A DNA stretch of 64,000 nucleotides from Robertmurraya korlensis NBRC 107688 (GCF_001591645.1 NZ_BCVH01000005.1:1-64000); one strand, 5' to 3'; positions 36,000 to 45,610 are shown, numbered from the stretch's first letter. Program-made: numbers and translations. Notes: generated by a model not told the origin, from the sequence alone.

Positions 36000-36596
36000 A
36001 TGGAAAATAACGTTTTCGAACAGATGGCCAAAAGATACGATACAGAAGAACGAATAGAATTAGCTAAAGTGATCGTAAAAGAAATAAGACCAGAACTACA
36101 AAACAGTCAATCCAAATCATTCATGGACTATGGGAGCGGAACGGGTCTAGTAAGTTTAGAATTAACCGATTTAGTAGGTTCTATTTTGTTAGTAGATTCA
36201 TCAAAGCAGATGTTAGAGGTTGCAAAAGCTAAAATTTCTCAAAAAGGAATGACCAATGCAAAAGTACTTTATTCAGATTTTACTCAAGAAACCCCTGAAC
36301 TTAAGACAGACATCGTTTTACTATCATTAGTCCTCCTTCATGTTCCAGATACTGAAAAAATAATCAAAGAATTATTCAACCTTTTACATATTGGCGGCAA
36401 GCTAATTATCATTGATTTCGACAAAAATGATAAAATAAATCATCCAAAAGTTCATAACGGTTTTTCCCATGAAGAACTAGAGAAGAGATTATCCGAGGTT
36501 GGATTTAAAAGAATAAAAATTAAGACATTCTATCACGGGAATCAAATGTTCATGAATCAAGACGCTTCAATGTTCATCTGCACTTGCATAAAGTGA
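36000..36596 (+). CDS. Class I SAM-dependent methyltransferase
   Basis: 198 residues. Motif I is FMDYGSGTGLVSLEL, followed by ILLVDSSKQMLEVAKAKI (acidic residue for the ribose), VLYSDF and IVLLSLVLLHVPDTEKIIKE (motif 4/5), and LLHIGGKLIIIDFDKND. Typical of small-molecule methyltransferases of the Methyltransf_11/25 group. Substrate unknown. TAGGGGAATAG precedes the ATG. Monocistronic. Confidence 0.88.
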   Translation: MENNVFEQMAKRYDTEERIELAKVIVKEIRPELQNSQSKSFMDYGSGTGLVSLELTDLVGSILLVDSSKQMLEVAKAKISQKGMTNAKVLYSDFTQETPELKTDIVLLSLVLLHVPDTEKIIKELFNLLHIGGKLIIIDFDKNDKINHPKVHNGFSHEELEKRLSEVGFKRIKIKTFYHGNQMFMNQDASMFICTCIK

Positions 36597-36696
36597 TTTT
36601 TTCGTCTAGAAGGAAAAAATAAGAGGACGAAGAATAAGTTGTATCATAGGGACCTATTTTTAGGCAATAATGAGTAAACGCATTGGAGGGACCAAG

Positions 36697-37263
36697 ATGA
36701 TAAAATCTTTAGCTGTGTATTGCGGGTCAAGTAGCGGAGCCTCGGATATTTATATGGAAAAAGCAAAGGAACTGGGAAAAGAATTGGCTAAAAGAAACAT
36801 TACCCTGGTTTATGGAGGATCGAGCGTAGGCCTTATGGGGGCGGTTGCTGATTCCGTACTAGAGGAAGGTGGCAAAGCAGTTGGTGTCATGCCAAGCTTT
36901 TTGGATCAACGAGAGATTTCTCATAAAAGTTTGTCCGAACTTTTTGTGGTGGACACCATGCATGAGAGAAAGGCAAAAATGGCCGAGTTATCAGACGGGT
37001 TTATCACGTTACCGGGAGGGGCTGGAACGATGGAAGAGTTCTTTGAAGTCTTTACCTGGGGACAAATCGGGCTACATAAAAAGCCAATTGGTATATTAAA
37101 CATAAACAGGTATTATGATCCGCTTATCACTCTACTTAATCATATGAATAAAGAGAAGTTCCTTCAGGATCAATATCGATCGATGGCACTTATCAATGAA
37201 GAGTCGGCAGGGTTATTAGATCAATTCGGGAAGTATGAGGCGCCACCAGTAAAAACATATTAA
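36697..37263 (+). CDS. LOG family protein (TIGR00730; nucleotide 5'-phosphate phosphoribohydrolase type)
   Basis: 188 residues. LAVYCGSSSGASDIYMEKAK opens the Rossmann-like fold, TLVYGGSSVGLMGAVADSVL follows, and the signature LPGGAGTMEEFFEVFTW contains the PGGxGTxxE motif of Lonely Guy/YvdD-type enzymes. Members cleave ribose 5-phosphate from AMP and cytokinin-like nucleotides. The ATG at 36697 has TTGGAGGG before it, unlike the ATG at 36670. Convergent with the CdaR-type gene, sharing a terminator. Confidence 0.92.
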   Translation: MIKSLAVYCGSSSGASDIYMEKAKELGKELAKRNITLVYGGSSVGLMGAVADSVLEEGGKAVGVMPSFLDQREISHKSLSELFVVDTMHERKAKMAELSDGFITLPGGAGTMEEFFEVFTWGQIGLHKKPIGILNINRYYDPLITLLNHMNKEKFLQDQYRSMALINEESAGLLDQFGKYEAPPVKTY

Positions 37264-37272
37264 AGGGATCAT

Positions 37273-37303
37273 ACAAGGTAGAGGAGCTGTCCTGCTACCT
37301 TGT
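37273..37303. terminator. Shared terminator
   Basis: ACAAGGTAG / CTACCTTGT with T5 on the plus strand and A-rich sequence on the other side; the stop codon of the CdaR-type gene (37295-37297) lies in the right arm. Confidence 0.8.
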
Positions 37304-38338
37304 TTTTATTTTATATTTAAGAAAGCCAGTATAAAGTTGAAATAAATCAGTAAATTTTTTCGGGTTTTTCTTTGTTAAAAATTCTATCTTCTGTAAACGG
37401 TAGGTTAGGCTATTCCGATGAATATGAAGTTGATGGGAAGTTGTGTTCATGTCTCCGTTATTGTCAATAAAGCATATTAACGTCTCAACCAATTCCACTC
37501 CTTTTGGATTTCCCTCCAGTTGTTTGAAGCACGTGACCGTATCCTCTATATCTATTTCGCTATTAATTAAGTAATCAATAAATTGTAAATCATGATAAAA
37601 GGATAGCTCACTGTTTAAAGAGAGCTTTTCTGAGATCTCGAGTGCTCTTTTGGCCTCTTCAATCGATTGAGCAATTAATTGATGGCAAGTACCGACGCCG
37701 ATCTTTCCTTTTGCTTGTTTGACTAAAGGCTCTAATCGTCTTAGAAGTTCACTTTTTTCTGGGACAATGTAGAGAAGGGTATCAGTACTTAGACGGAAGA
37801 GAAACTCCTGATCATTTAGTTGGATTTTTTCCTTTTGGTCTATTCCTTTTACAATCATCGCAAATCTTTTTACTGTAAGGTCGATATCAAGAGTCTTACT
37901 TTTTTCCATAAAGGAGGAATCGTAATGGTCAACCCGGTAGACCCATTGATATAAGAATTCTTCCTTCATCTGCTCTTTGATTCTTCGTTCCTTATACATA
38001 AATTGCTGTTGAATTAATAGCTCAGCGGTAATTTTAACAAGTTCTGCAAAAGGTGCAACATATTGAGGATCCCCGCTTATTCCTATCACTCCAACAATAT
38101 TGTCTCTGAATTGAAATGGAATATTGACTCCTGGCTTGATACACTCTCCTGAGTCACATATGGATACCATTTTTCTAGATTGAATGGCTTCCATTGCTCC
38201 TTCATGAAAGGTTCCAATACGATGCTTCTCCCCGCTGCCAATGATCAGTCCCTCGTGATCCATAATATTTACATTATAAGGAATGACATCCATAACCTTC
38301 TTTGTAATCTCTTGTGCGAGTGATTGTGTAATCCGCAT
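37295..38338 (-). CDS. cdaR: CdaR-type sugar-diacid regulator
   Basis: 347 residues: N-terminal putative sugar-diacid-binding domain (about 1-135; SLAQEITKKVMDVIPYNVNI, IQFRDNIVGVIGISGDP-like), a GGDEF-like middle, and a C-terminal PucR/CdaR helix-turn-helix (HQLHIHRNSLTYRLQKIEFL). Family members activate glucarate/galactarate/glycerate genes when the diacid binds. It is divergent from the glucarate operon beginning at 38845, which it most likely controls from the 506-base gap. The operon also ends with a GntR/FadR gene, so two regulators may act. Confidence 0.9.
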   Translation of the reverse strand: MRITQSLAQEITKKVMDVIPYNVNIMDHEGLIIGSGEKHRIGTFHEGAMEAIQSRKMVSICDSGECIKPGVNIPFQFRDNIVGVIGISGDPQYVAPFAELVKITAELLIQQQFMYKERRIKEQMKEEFLYQWVYRVDHYDSSFMEKSKTLDIDLTVKRFAMIVKGIDQKEKIQLNDQEFLFRLSTDTLLYIVPEKSELLRRLEPLVKQAKGKIGVGTCHQLIAQSIEEAKRALEISEKLSLNSELSFYHDLQFIDYLINSEIDIEDTVTCFKQLEGNPKGVELVETLICFIDNNGDMNTTSHQLHIHRNSLTYRLQKIEFLTKKNPKKFTDLFQLYTGFLKYKIKTR

Positions 38339-38472
38339 GTGCTAGGCCTCCCATGTATGAACAACTAAATTAGAGTATGATGATTTTCTTTTGTTCATTT
38401 GCCTAAAAAATAGGTCAAAACATTAGCAAATTGACTGATGATTTATTTGTAAGACAATTATACAATAGGTAC

Positions 38473-38486
38473 TGTAAACGGTTACC
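38473..38486. promoter_or_regulatory. cre-like catabolite site 1
   Basis: TGTAAACGGTTACC fits the CcpA consensus TGWNANCGNTNWCA at all but the last fixed position. An inverted partner, TTAACCGTTTAC, lies at 38631-38642. Confidence 0.5.
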
Positions 38487-38532
38487 ACAGAACAATAGAA
38501 AAAGATGAAAAAGTATTAAAAGTGTTTGAAAA

Positions 38533-38592
38533 GAAGTCACTTGACTTCGCGAAGTTACTTATATACCCATTGGTAAAAGACTACTCTTGGTA
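38533..38592 (+). promoter_or_regulatory. Possible promoter/operator of the glucarate operon
   Basis: GAAGTC-ACTT-GACTTC inverted repeat (38533-38548) overlaps a TTGACT -35 (38541-38546); TATACC lies 15 bases on, and TTGGTA occurs twice just after it (38570-38575, 38587-38592). FCD-type GntR regulators often bind TTGGTA/TACCAA-like halves. A further palindrome TGTGAAT-GA-ATTCACA is at 38761-38776. The rest of 38339-38844 holds no gene. Confidence 0.35.
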
Positions 38593-38844
38593 CAGAGACT
38601 AATCTGAAGATGAAGGGTGACCCTTAGCCCTTAACCGTTTACTAGACATCGTTCTTCAATTTGTACGTTTTATACACTCAAATATGTTTTTACGAAGATT
38701 ATTATTAGATTACTAGCTTTGAAATAGTAAAAAATAATAGTCTTTCCTAAAAGCAAGGTATGTGAATGAATTCACAAATTAGTCATAAATCAAGAGTCAT
38801 AGAATTGCCAAATGAAAATCAGAAAATAGAGGAGGAGTTCAAAC

Positions 38845-39741
38845 GTGTTTAAACCTACTGGAGTAATTCCTGCATTAGTTACACCTTTGGATCGGAACGG
38901 AAATTTAATGGAAGCTGCGTTGCGTAATGTAATCGATTACACAATAGCTGGAGGAGTTCATGGGCTTTTCATCTTGGGAAGCAGTGGGGAAATTTATGGA
39001 CTGACCAATGAGCAAAAACGCCGTGTTGTTGAAATCACGGTTGAACATACTAATGGTCGAGTTCCTGTCTATTGCGGAGCAAGTGAAATCACAACTAGAG
39101 ATTGTATTGAAACAGCTCAAATGGTTCAAGAAGTAGGTGGTGTTTCAGCATTATCTGTTCTCACTCCATACTTCATGACTCCAACTCAAAGTGAACTTAC
39201 TGAACATTTTAAAGCAATTGCAAAATCTACAAATCTACCAATTATCCTTTATGGAAATGAAGCTCGTACGCAGGTAAAGATTGAAGTAAACACATGTGCC
39301 GAGTTAAGTAAGGTCGATAACATTATCGGAATTAAGGATAGTAGCGGTGACATGACTAGAATGGCAGAATACCTTCGAGTAACAGATCGAGATTCCTTCT
39401 CTGTAATGGCTGGTCGAGATACTCTCATTTACGCAGGGTTATGTCATGGTACAACGGGTGCCATTGCAAGTACAGGAAATATCGCACCGAAACTTGTATC
39501 AGATATTTACAATGCATTTGTAGCTGGGGACTATAAGAAATCACTAGAGTTACAGTTCAAACTTGCTCCATTAAGATTATGTGTCGACAAAGCCACTTTC
39601 CCTGTTGTGTTAAAGGAGGGGTTACGAATGGTTGGTGTGGATGTCGGGTATGCGTTTGAACCATCATCTGAAATGAGTCCAGAAAGTAGAAAACAATTAG
39701 AAAATGTGTTAAAAGACCTGGAGATTTATCAAACAATATAA
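38845..39741 (+). CDS. DapA-superfamily aldolase/dehydratase of glucarate catabolism
   Basis: 298 residues, TIM-barrel of the dihydrodipicolinate synthase/N-acetylneuraminate lyase superfamily: GVIPALVTPLDRNGNLMEAA, GLFILGSSGEIYGLTNEQK (GSTGE-type anion loop), YGNEARTQV in place of the YNxPxRTG block, and the Schiff-base lysine in IIGIKDSSGDM. First gene of the glucarate operon. It could be 5-dehydro-4-deoxyglucarate dehydratase (KdgD) or an aldolase splitting the same compound to pyruvate and tartronate semialdehyde. The next genes use tartronate semialdehyde, and no semialdehyde dehydrogenase or GarL is here, so aldolase is favoured by context. GGAGGAG precedes the GTG/ATG region; start as given. 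Confidence 0.82.
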   Translation: MFKPTGVIPALVTPLDRNGNLMEAALRNVIDYTIAGGVHGLFILGSSGEIYGLTNEQKRRVVEITVEHTNGRVPVYCGASEITTRDCIETAQMVQEVGGVSALSVLTPYFMTPTQSELTEHFKAIAKSTNLPIILYGNEARTQVKIEVNTCAELSKVDNIIGIKDSSGDMTRMAEYLRVTDRDSFSVMAGRDTLIYAGLCHGTTGAIASTGNIAPKLVSDIYNAFVAGDYKKSLELQFKLAPLRLCVDKATFPVVLKEGLRMVGVDVGYAFEPSSEMSPESRKQLENVLKDLEIYQTI

Positions 39742-39762
39742 TCCTTCGGAAGGAAGATTACG

Positions 39763-41088
39763 ATGCCATTATTATATGTTGCATTAGCAGTTGTACTTTT
39801 ACTAGTTTTAATGATTCCGCTAAAAATGAACGGGTTTATATCACTAATTTTAGCTTCAATCTTTGTTGGTTTCCTCGTAGGTATGCCAGCGGAGCAGATT
39901 TGGGAAACGATTGGTGACGGTCTTGGAGGCCAGCTTGGGGGTACTGCCCTTATTGTTGGTATCGGGGCTATGCTTGGTACAGTTCTTGCTGATGCGGGTG
40001 CCGCACAACGAATTGCTACTAGCTTGGTAAACAAAATGGGAATTAATCGTGTTCAGCTTGCAATCTTGACTACCGCATTCGTACTTGGTATTACCATGTT
40101 CTTTGAAGTAGCTTTTGTATTATTAATTCCACTAGTATTCGTTATTGTACGTCAAACTAAGTTAAACCTTTTATGGATTGCTTTGCCAATGGCAGTCGGG
40201 TTATCTACTACTCATAGTTTTCTACCGCCACATCCGGGACCGGCAGCTGTTGTTGGCGTGTTCGGAGCCGATATGGGATTAACTCTTTTGTACGGTTTAT
40301 TTATTGCTATACCTGTAGGGAGCTTCATTGCGCTTATGTGGCCTAGAATTCCGTTTTTCAAAAATATTAATCCTACAATTCCAGAGGGACTTGTTTCGAC
40401 CAAACAGTTTTCAGATGAAGAAATGCCATCTTTTGGAGTAAGTCTTTTCGTTGCTCTTATTCCAGTAGTACTTATTGCCACTGATGCTATTAACACATTA
40501 TTCTTACCTGAAGATAATGGTTTCAGACACGTTATGGGCTTCATTGGTGCACCAGAAACGGCATTACTAATTGGTCTTTTAATCTCTATGTGGCTATTAG
40601 GACCAAGAATTGGTCGTCCTTTAAAAGATGTAATGAAGTCTTGTTCCAATGCTGTTAAGCCAATGGCAATGATCCTTTTGGTTATTGGTGCAGGTGGAGC
40701 ATTTAAACAAGTACTAGTTGATGGTGGGATTGCCGATTATATCAAATTGATAACAGATGGCTTAAATATGTCTCCAATCATTCTTGCTTGGCTCATTGCT
40801 GCTCTCTTACGTATTGCTCTTGGTTCCGCTACGGTTGCTGTTATGACAGCTGCTGGAGTGGTACTGCCAATCGCTCAAGCCTCAGGAATCCCAATGGAAT
40901 TAATGGTCCTTGCCGTTTCATGCGGAAGTGTTGCTTTCTCACACGTAACAGACCCAGGTTTCTGGATGTTTAAGGAATTCCTTAACTTATCAGTCGCGGA
41001 AGCAATTAAAGTAAGAACAACCTATACTACCGCGTTAGGTATCCTTGGGTTGATCGGAGTATTAGTCTTAAACACATTTATTGGATAA
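39763..41088 (+). CDS. GntP-family sugar acid permease
   Basis: 441 residues, 12-14 helices: MNGFISLILASIFVGFLVG, GLGGQLGGTALIVGIGAMLG, SFLPPHPGPAAVVGVFGAD (the family signature) and VAFSHVTDPGFWMFKEFLNL. GntP proteins carry gluconate and related acids with protons. In this operon glucarate (or glycerate/galactarate) is the likely substrate. Starts 21 bases after the upstream gene, behind GGAAGGAAG. Confidence 0.92.
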   Translation: MPLLYVALAVVLLLVLMIPLKMNGFISLILASIFVGFLVGMPAEQIWETIGDGLGGQLGGTALIVGIGAMLGTVLADAGAAQRIATSLVNKMGINRVQLAILTTAFVLGITMFFEVAFVLLIPLVFVIVRQTKLNLLWIALPMAVGLSTTHSFLPPHPGPAAVVGVFGADMGLTLLYGLFIAIPVGSFIALMWPRIPFFKNINPTIPEGLVSTKQFSDEEMPSFGVSLFVALIPVVLIATDAINTLFLPEDNGFRHVMGFIGAPETALLIGLLISMWLLGPRIGRPLKDVMKSCSNAVKPMAMILLVIGAGGAFKQVLVDGGIADYIKLITDGLNMSPIILAWLIAALLRIALGSATVAVMTAAGVVLPIAQASGIPMELMVLAVSCGSVAFSHVTDPGFWMFKEFLNLSVAEAIKVRTTYTTALGILGLIGVLVLNTFIG

Positions 41089-41189
41089 AACTTATGTTTT
41101 TAAACGGGCAACACCTCTTATACTGCAGATTGATAGATGAAGGTTCTGCCCGTTTACTATATAAAAATATTGATTTGGGGGAATTGAAA

Positions 41190-42074
41190 ATGAAAGTTGG
41201 ATTTATTGGATTAGGAATTATGGGTAAGCCGATGAGCAAAAACTTAATTAAAGCTGGATATCAATTGATCGTTAGTGATTTTAATAAAGAGGCTGTAAAA
41301 GAACTTGAACAATTAGGTGCTGAAGTAGAAACCACTCCAAAGGCGATTGCTGAAAAAGCAGATATCGTAATTACTATGCTTCCAAACTCACCAAATGTAA
41401 AAGCAGTAGCATTAGGAGAAAACGGATTGATTGAAGGAGCTCGCGAAGGCTTAATCTTTATTGACATGAGCTCAATCGCCCCTGCAGCTTCACAAGAAAT
41501 TAACCGTGTCTTAGTTGAAAAAGGCGTTGAAATGTTAGATGCACCTGTCAGCGGTGGAGAGCCAAAAGCGATTGATGGCACGATCTCCGTCATGGTTGGA
41601 GGGAAGAAAGAAGTATTTGAAGAAGTAAAAAATGTATTAGAAGCAATGGCTGGTTCTGTTGTGCACGTGGGTGAAGTGGGTGCTGGTAATGTAACAAAGC
41701 TTGCAAACCAAGTAATTGTTGCCCTAAATATCGCAGCTGTGTCTGAAGCATTTGTTTTAGCACAAAAAGCTGGTGTAAATCCAGAAGCTGTATACCAAGC
41801 AATCCGCGGTGGTTTAGCAGGAAGCACGGTGTTAGATGCGAAAGCACCTATGATGTTAGATCGCAACTTCAACCCAGGTTTCCGTATCAACCTACACATT
41901 AAAGACTTAACAAATGCAATCGAAACTAGCCATGAGTACGGCTCACCAGCTCCATTAACAGCAGCTGTTTTGGAAATGATGTATGCCTTGAAAGCAGATG
42001 GTCACGAATTTGACGATCACAGTAGCTTGTTAAAGTACTATGAAAAATTAGCAAACGCTGAAGTAAAGCGATAA
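41190..42074 (+). CDS. garR: 2-hydroxy-3-oxopropionate (tartronate semialdehyde) reductase
   Basis: 294 residues. MKVGFIGLGIMGKPMSKNLI is the NAD(P)-binding fold; DAPVSGGEPKAIDGTISVMV is the substrate-binding DxxxSGG block; GNVTKLANQVIVALNIAA holds the catalytic lysine; the rest is the all-helical dimer domain. Reduces tartronate semialdehyde to D-glycerate. The ATG at 41190 follows TTGGGGGA; a 32-codon upstream extension lacks a ribosome site. Directly precedes glucarate dehydratase and the kinase that takes its product. Confidence 0.93.
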   Translation: MKVGFIGLGIMGKPMSKNLIKAGYQLIVSDFNKEAVKELEQLGAEVETTPKAIAEKADIVITMLPNSPNVKAVALGENGLIEGAREGLIFIDMSSIAPAASQEINRVLVEKGVEMLDAPVSGGEPKAIDGTISVMVGGKKEVFEEVKNVLEAMAGSVVHVGEVGAGNVTKLANQVIVALNIAAVSEAFVLAQKAGVNPEAVYQAIRGGLAGSTVLDAKAPMMLDRNFNPGFRINLHIKDLTNAIETSHEYGSPAPLTAAVLEMMYALKADGHEFDDHSSLLKYYEKLANAEVKR

Positions 42075-42145
42075 CAACCTATGGGAGGGAGCACGGCTGC
42101 TTCCTCCTAACCAAAAACTAAACTTACTGATAGGAGAAAGTAGAG

Positions 42146-43498
42146 ATGAATACTGTGCTGAATAAAGTCAATGTAACTCCTGTTGTTACGGAAATGGACG
42201 TATACCCGGTTGCTGGTCATGATAGCATGCTTCTTAATTTAAGTGGAGCTCACGGAGCTTATTTTACTCGTAATATCGTTATTTTAAAAGATAGCAACGG
42301 CAATGTTGGTGTAGGGGAAGTTCCTGGTGGAGAAGGAATTAAAAAAACACTAGAGGATGCAAAACCTTTAGTAGTTGGAGCATCAATTGGAAACTATAAT
42401 AATATTTTAAATAAAGTACGTGAAACATTTGCTGGTCGTGACTCTGCTGGTCGCGGATTGCAAACATTTGACCTGCGTATAACTATTCATGCGGTAACGG
42501 CTATCGAAGCTGCATTATTAGATCTTTTAGGAAAGCACTTAAATGTTCCAGTCGCTGCTTTACTGGGTGAAGGACAGCAAAGAGACAAAGTCAAAACCCT
42601 TGGTTATTTATTCTTTATTGGAGATCGTAATAAAACAGATCTTCCGTATTATAGCAATCCTTCTGCAAGCGAAGATTGGTATCGTATTCGTCATGAGGAA
42701 GCTTTAACACCTGAGGCAGTTGTTCGTTTAGCAGAGGCTTCTCAAAAGCTTTACGGGTTTAAGGATTTTAAATTAAAAGGTGGAGTTCTTGAAGGAAAAG
42801 AAGAAGCGAAAGCTGTTCGTGCATTAAAAGAGCGTTTTCCAGATGCAAGAATCACTCTAGATCCTAACGGAGCATGGGCATTGGCGGAAGCAATTGAAAT
42901 TGGTAACAGCTTAAAAGATGTTTTGACATATGCGGAAGATCCATGTGGAGCGGAAAATGGCTTTTCTGGCCGTGAAGTGATGGCAGAGTTCAGAAGACAG
43001 ACGGGTCTCCCAACGGCAACAAACATGATTTCAACGGATTGGCGTCAAATGGGGCATACTATTTCCTTGCAATCAGTAGATATCCCTCTAGCAGACCCTC
43101 ATTTTTGGACAATGGCAGGTTCTGTAAGAGTAGCACAAATGTGTAATGAATGGGGATTAACATGGGGCTCGCACTCCAATAACCATTTTGATATTTCATT
43201 AGCTATGTTTACTCACGTAGCTGCTGCAGCACCAGGTGAAATTACAGCTATCGATACGCATTGGATTTGGCAAGAAGGAATTGAACGTCTAACAAAAGAA
43301 CCATTCAAAATTGTAGACGGTGATATTACTGTACCTGATAAGCCAGGCTTGGGTGTTGAAGTAGATATGGATCAAATCATGAAGGCAAATGAAGTGTATA
43401 ACAATATGGGGTTAGGTTCACGTGATGATGGAGTTGGAATGCAGTATTTAATTCCAGGATGGAAGTTCGATAACAAGCGTCCTTGTCTAGTGCGATAA
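42146..43498 (+). CDS. gudD: Glucarate dehydratase
   Basis: 450 residues of the enolase superfamily, normal for GudD. Blocks: [20 protein letters not shown] (capping domain), [19 protein letters not shown] with the KxK-type catalytic lysine, [17 protein letters not shown] (metal ligand Asp), [30 protein letters not shown], and the catalytic histidine in [20 protein letters not shown]. Converts D-glucarate to 5-dehydro-4-deoxy-D-glucarate in the cytosol. GGAG-type site 9 bases upstream. Confidence 0.96.
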   Translation: MNTVLNKVNVTPVVTEMDVYPVAGHDSMLLNLSGAHGAYFTRNIVILKDSNGNVGVGEVPGGEGIKKTLEDAKPLVVGASIGNYNNILNKVRETFAGRDSAGRGLQTFDLRITIHAVTAIEAALLDLLGKHLNVPVAALLGEGQQRDKVKTLGYLFFIGDRNKTDLPYYSNPSASEDWYRIRHEEALTPEAVVRLAEASQKLYGFKDFKLKGGVLEGKEEAKAVRALKERFPDARITLDPNGAWALAEAIEIGNSLKDVLTYAEDPCGAENGFSGREVMAEFRRQTGLPTATNMISTDWRQMGHTISLQSVDIPLADPHFWTMAGSVRVAQMCNEWGLTWGSHSNNHFDISLAMFTHVAAAAPGEITAIDTHWIWQEGIERLTKEPFKIVDGDITVPDKPGLGVEVDMDQIMKANEVYNNMGLGSRDDGVGMQYLIPGWKFDNKRPCLVR

Positions 43499-43505
43499 AT
43501 TACAC

Positions 43506-43526
43506 AGGGTGACAAAGAGTCACCCT
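43506..43526 (+). promoter_or_regulatory. Intercistronic hairpin between gudD and the kinase gene
   Basis: AGGGTGAC - AAAGA - GTCACCCT, 8-bp perfect stem, no T run (followed by GCCTACTT). Probably tunes expression or RNA stability of the downstream kinase. Confidence 0.5.
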
Positions 43527-43568
43527 GCCTACTTAAAAATAGAAAATGAAGAAAAGGACAGGATGGGT

Positions 43569-44696
43569 ATGAAATTTGTTTTAGCTCCAGATTCCTTTAA
43601 GGAAAGTATGACAGCAAAACAAGCCGCATTAGCGATGGAAAGAGGAATAAAAAAGGTGTTTCCTGACGCCGAGTGTACCATTGTTCCAATGGCGGACGGA
43701 GGAGAAGGAACCGTTGACTCATTAGTAAATATGACGAATGGTCACCTTGTAAAAACAGAGGTAACAGGTCCAATAGGGGATCTGGTTACCGCAGAATATG
43801 GAATCGTTGAAGAAACAGCCATTATTGAAATGGCAAGTGCTAGTGGCTTGCAAATTATAAAAAATGAAGATCGAAACCCACTATTGACAACGACGTATGG
43901 TACCGGGCAACTGATTAAACATGCACTGGACCAAGGTGTAAAGCGCATTTTAATCGGAATTGGCGGAAGTGCCACAAATGATGGTGGGGTGGGAATGCTA
44001 CAGGCGCTTGGAGTTTCCTTTAAAGATATAACAGGTGCTGAGCTACCATTTGGAGGTGGTGCCTTAAGCAGGTTGAACTCCATTGACGTAGGTGGGTTGG
44101 ATCCTAGAATAAAGGATGTTCAAATCGATGTGGCATGTGACGTTAGCAACCCTCTAACTGGTGAAAATGGTGCATCTGCTGTTTTTGGGCCCCAAAAAGG
44201 TGCAACTCCGGAAATGGTACAGCAACTAGATGAAAACTTGGCACATTACGCTAGGCTGATTCATAAGGAGCTTGGCAAGGATATATCAAACATGGCTGGA
44301 GCAGGTGCGGCTGGTGGATTGGGCACAGGATTAATTGCTTTTTTAAATGCCAGACTTTTAAAAGGAATTGATTTAGTGATCGAATTTACTAGACTCGAAG
44401 ATAAGGTAAAGGATGCTGACTTTGTTTTTACTGGAGAGGGAAGCATTGATCACCAAACCTTGTACGGAAAAACACCCTTTGGTGTGGCTTCGGTAGCAAA
44501 CCAGTACCATGTTCCAGTCATTGGATTTGCTGGAAGAGTGGGAGAAGGTATTGAAGTATTATATGAAAAAGGCTTCACCTCCATCTTCGGGATCGTAAAT
44601 GGAGTTACTTCCCTAGATGAGGCATTATCCCACGGTGAGAGAAATCTTTGTAGAGAAGTGGAAAATGTATGTAGGGTGTTAAAGCTAAATGAATAA
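43569..44696 (+). CDS. glxK: Glycerate kinase
   Basis: About 376 residues: MKFVLAPDSFKESMTAKQAA, VPMADGGEGTVDSLV, ILIGIGGSATNDGGVGMLQA and AGAGAAGGLGTGLIAFLNAR are the blocks of the GarK/GlxK family that phosphorylates glycerate to 2-phosphoglycerate. FTGEGSIDHQTLYGKTP follows. Start at 43569 (10 bases from AAAAGGA) is preferred; ATG 43563 is possible. It finishes the route glucarate - tartronate semialdehyde - glycerate - phosphoglycerate. A terminator follows. Confidence 0.93.
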   Translation: MKFVLAPDSFKESMTAKQAALAMERGIKKVFPDAECTIVPMADGGEGTVDSLVNMTNGHLVKTEVTGPIGDLVTAEYGIVEETAIIEMASASGLQIIKNEDRNPLLTTTYGTGQLIKHALDQGVKRILIGIGGSATNDGGVGMLQALGVSFKDITGAELPFGGGALSRLNSIDVGGLDPRIKDVQIDVACDVSNPLTGENGASAVFGPQKGATPEMVQQLDENLAHYARLIHKELGKDISNMAGAGAAGGLGTGLIAFLNARLLKGIDLVIEFTRLEDKVKDADFVFTGEGSIDHQTLYGKTPFGVASVANQYHVPVIGFAGRVGEGIEVLYEKGFTSIFGIVNGVTSLDEALSHGERNLCREVENVCRVLKLNE

Positions 44697-44702
44697 TTCT
44701 GT

Positions 44703-44734
44703 GGGTAGCTGGTCTTAGGAAGCTACCCTTTTTT
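44703..44734 (+). terminator. Terminator of the glucarate operon
   Basis: GGGTAGCT / AGCTACCC, 8-bp perfect stem, 10-base loop, TTTTTT. Confidence 0.85.
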
Positions 44735-44815
44735 ATTGTGCGACCCTTCACGTATTAGCTTCATAATAAGGTATAATAGGCTTAGAAAACTTTTTGTAAC
44801 CAAGGAGCCGAGAGG

Positions 44816-45517
44816 ATGGAAAATCCTAAAGCAATCATTGTTGAATCAGTTAATAGAAATACCTTATCAAAGCAGGTACTGGAAAGAATTGTTGAGCTCT
44901 TAAGTAGCGGTCAATTAAAGCCTGGTGATAAATTGCCAACTGAGATGAAGTTAATGGAAGAGCTTGGTGTGAGTAGACCTGTACTCAGAGAGGCGTTAAG
45001 TTCATTAGAAACGCTGGGGATCATAAATAGGAAGACTCGGGAAGGGACTTTTTTTAGCAGTAAAATTAGCAGTCATCCGTTTTCGGTGATGCTTGCATTG
45101 GCTAGCGATAATCTAAAAGCAATCGTGGAAGCCCGTATGGCACTTGAATTAGGGCTAGTAACATTAGCAGCAGAAAAAATTGACGCTGAAAATCTAGATA
45201 AGTTAAAGGAAACAATTGAAGTGATTGAAAATAGTAAAGATAATAATTATAGCCAGGCAGATGAAGAGTTCCACCGGATCATAGCTTTAAGTGCAGACAA
45301 TCCTGTTGTGGAAGGTATGATTGACTCATTAATTATTACTCACAAAAAAATAGATAGTGAAATTAAGGTACGACAAAGGGAATTAACCATCGAGCATCAT
45401 AAAGCGATTTATCAAGCACTGGTAAATAGGGATCCAATGGAAGCATTCCAGAAAATGTATCAACATTTAGAATATGTTCGAAAGAAAGTACTAAGCTACC
45501 ACGGTCAAGAAGAATAG
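44816..45517 (+). CDS. GntR-family regulator, FadR subfamily (FCD domain)
   Basis: 233 residues: winged helix (about 10-80; LSKQVLERIVELLSSGQLKP, LMEELGVSRPVLREALSSLE, GIINRKTREGTFF) and an all-helical FCD ligand domain (about 95-225; EARMALELGLVTLAAEKID, DEEFHRIIALSADNPV with metal-binding Asp/His). Behind its own -10 (TATAAT, 44772-44777) and after the operon terminator. Probably senses an acid of the neighbouring pathway. A composite hairpin that overlaps its 3' end (45494-45545) with TTTTTTT ends transcription. Confidence 0.9.
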   Translation: MENPKAIIVESVNRNTLSKQVLERIVELLSSGQLKPGDKLPTEMKLMEELGVSRPVLREALSSLETLGIINRKTREGTFFSSKISSHPFSVMLALASDNLKAIVEARMALELGLVTLAAEKIDAENLDKLKETIEVIENSKDNNYSQADEEFHRIIALSADNPVVEGMIDSLIITHKKIDSEIKVRQRELTIEHHKAIYQALVNRDPMEAFQKMYQHLEYVRKKVLSYHGQEE

Positions 45518-45610
45518 CCTGTCTATGATTCGTGGGGCTTTTTTTCATATTATCGAATCTTTTTCATTAGTATCACGTAATACTAGTCATGAGGAAGGAG
45601 GGGTGAGTAT

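Noticed and set aside
36670-36696. Upstream start of the LOG family gene
   Set aside because: The ATG at 36670 lacks a ribosome site while 36697 has TTGGAGGG and gives the usual N-terminus of the family.
41094-41189. N-terminal extension of the tartronate semialdehyde reductase
   Set aside because: The extra 32 codons have no ribosome site and come before a normal Rossmann-fold start at 41190 with GGGGGA.
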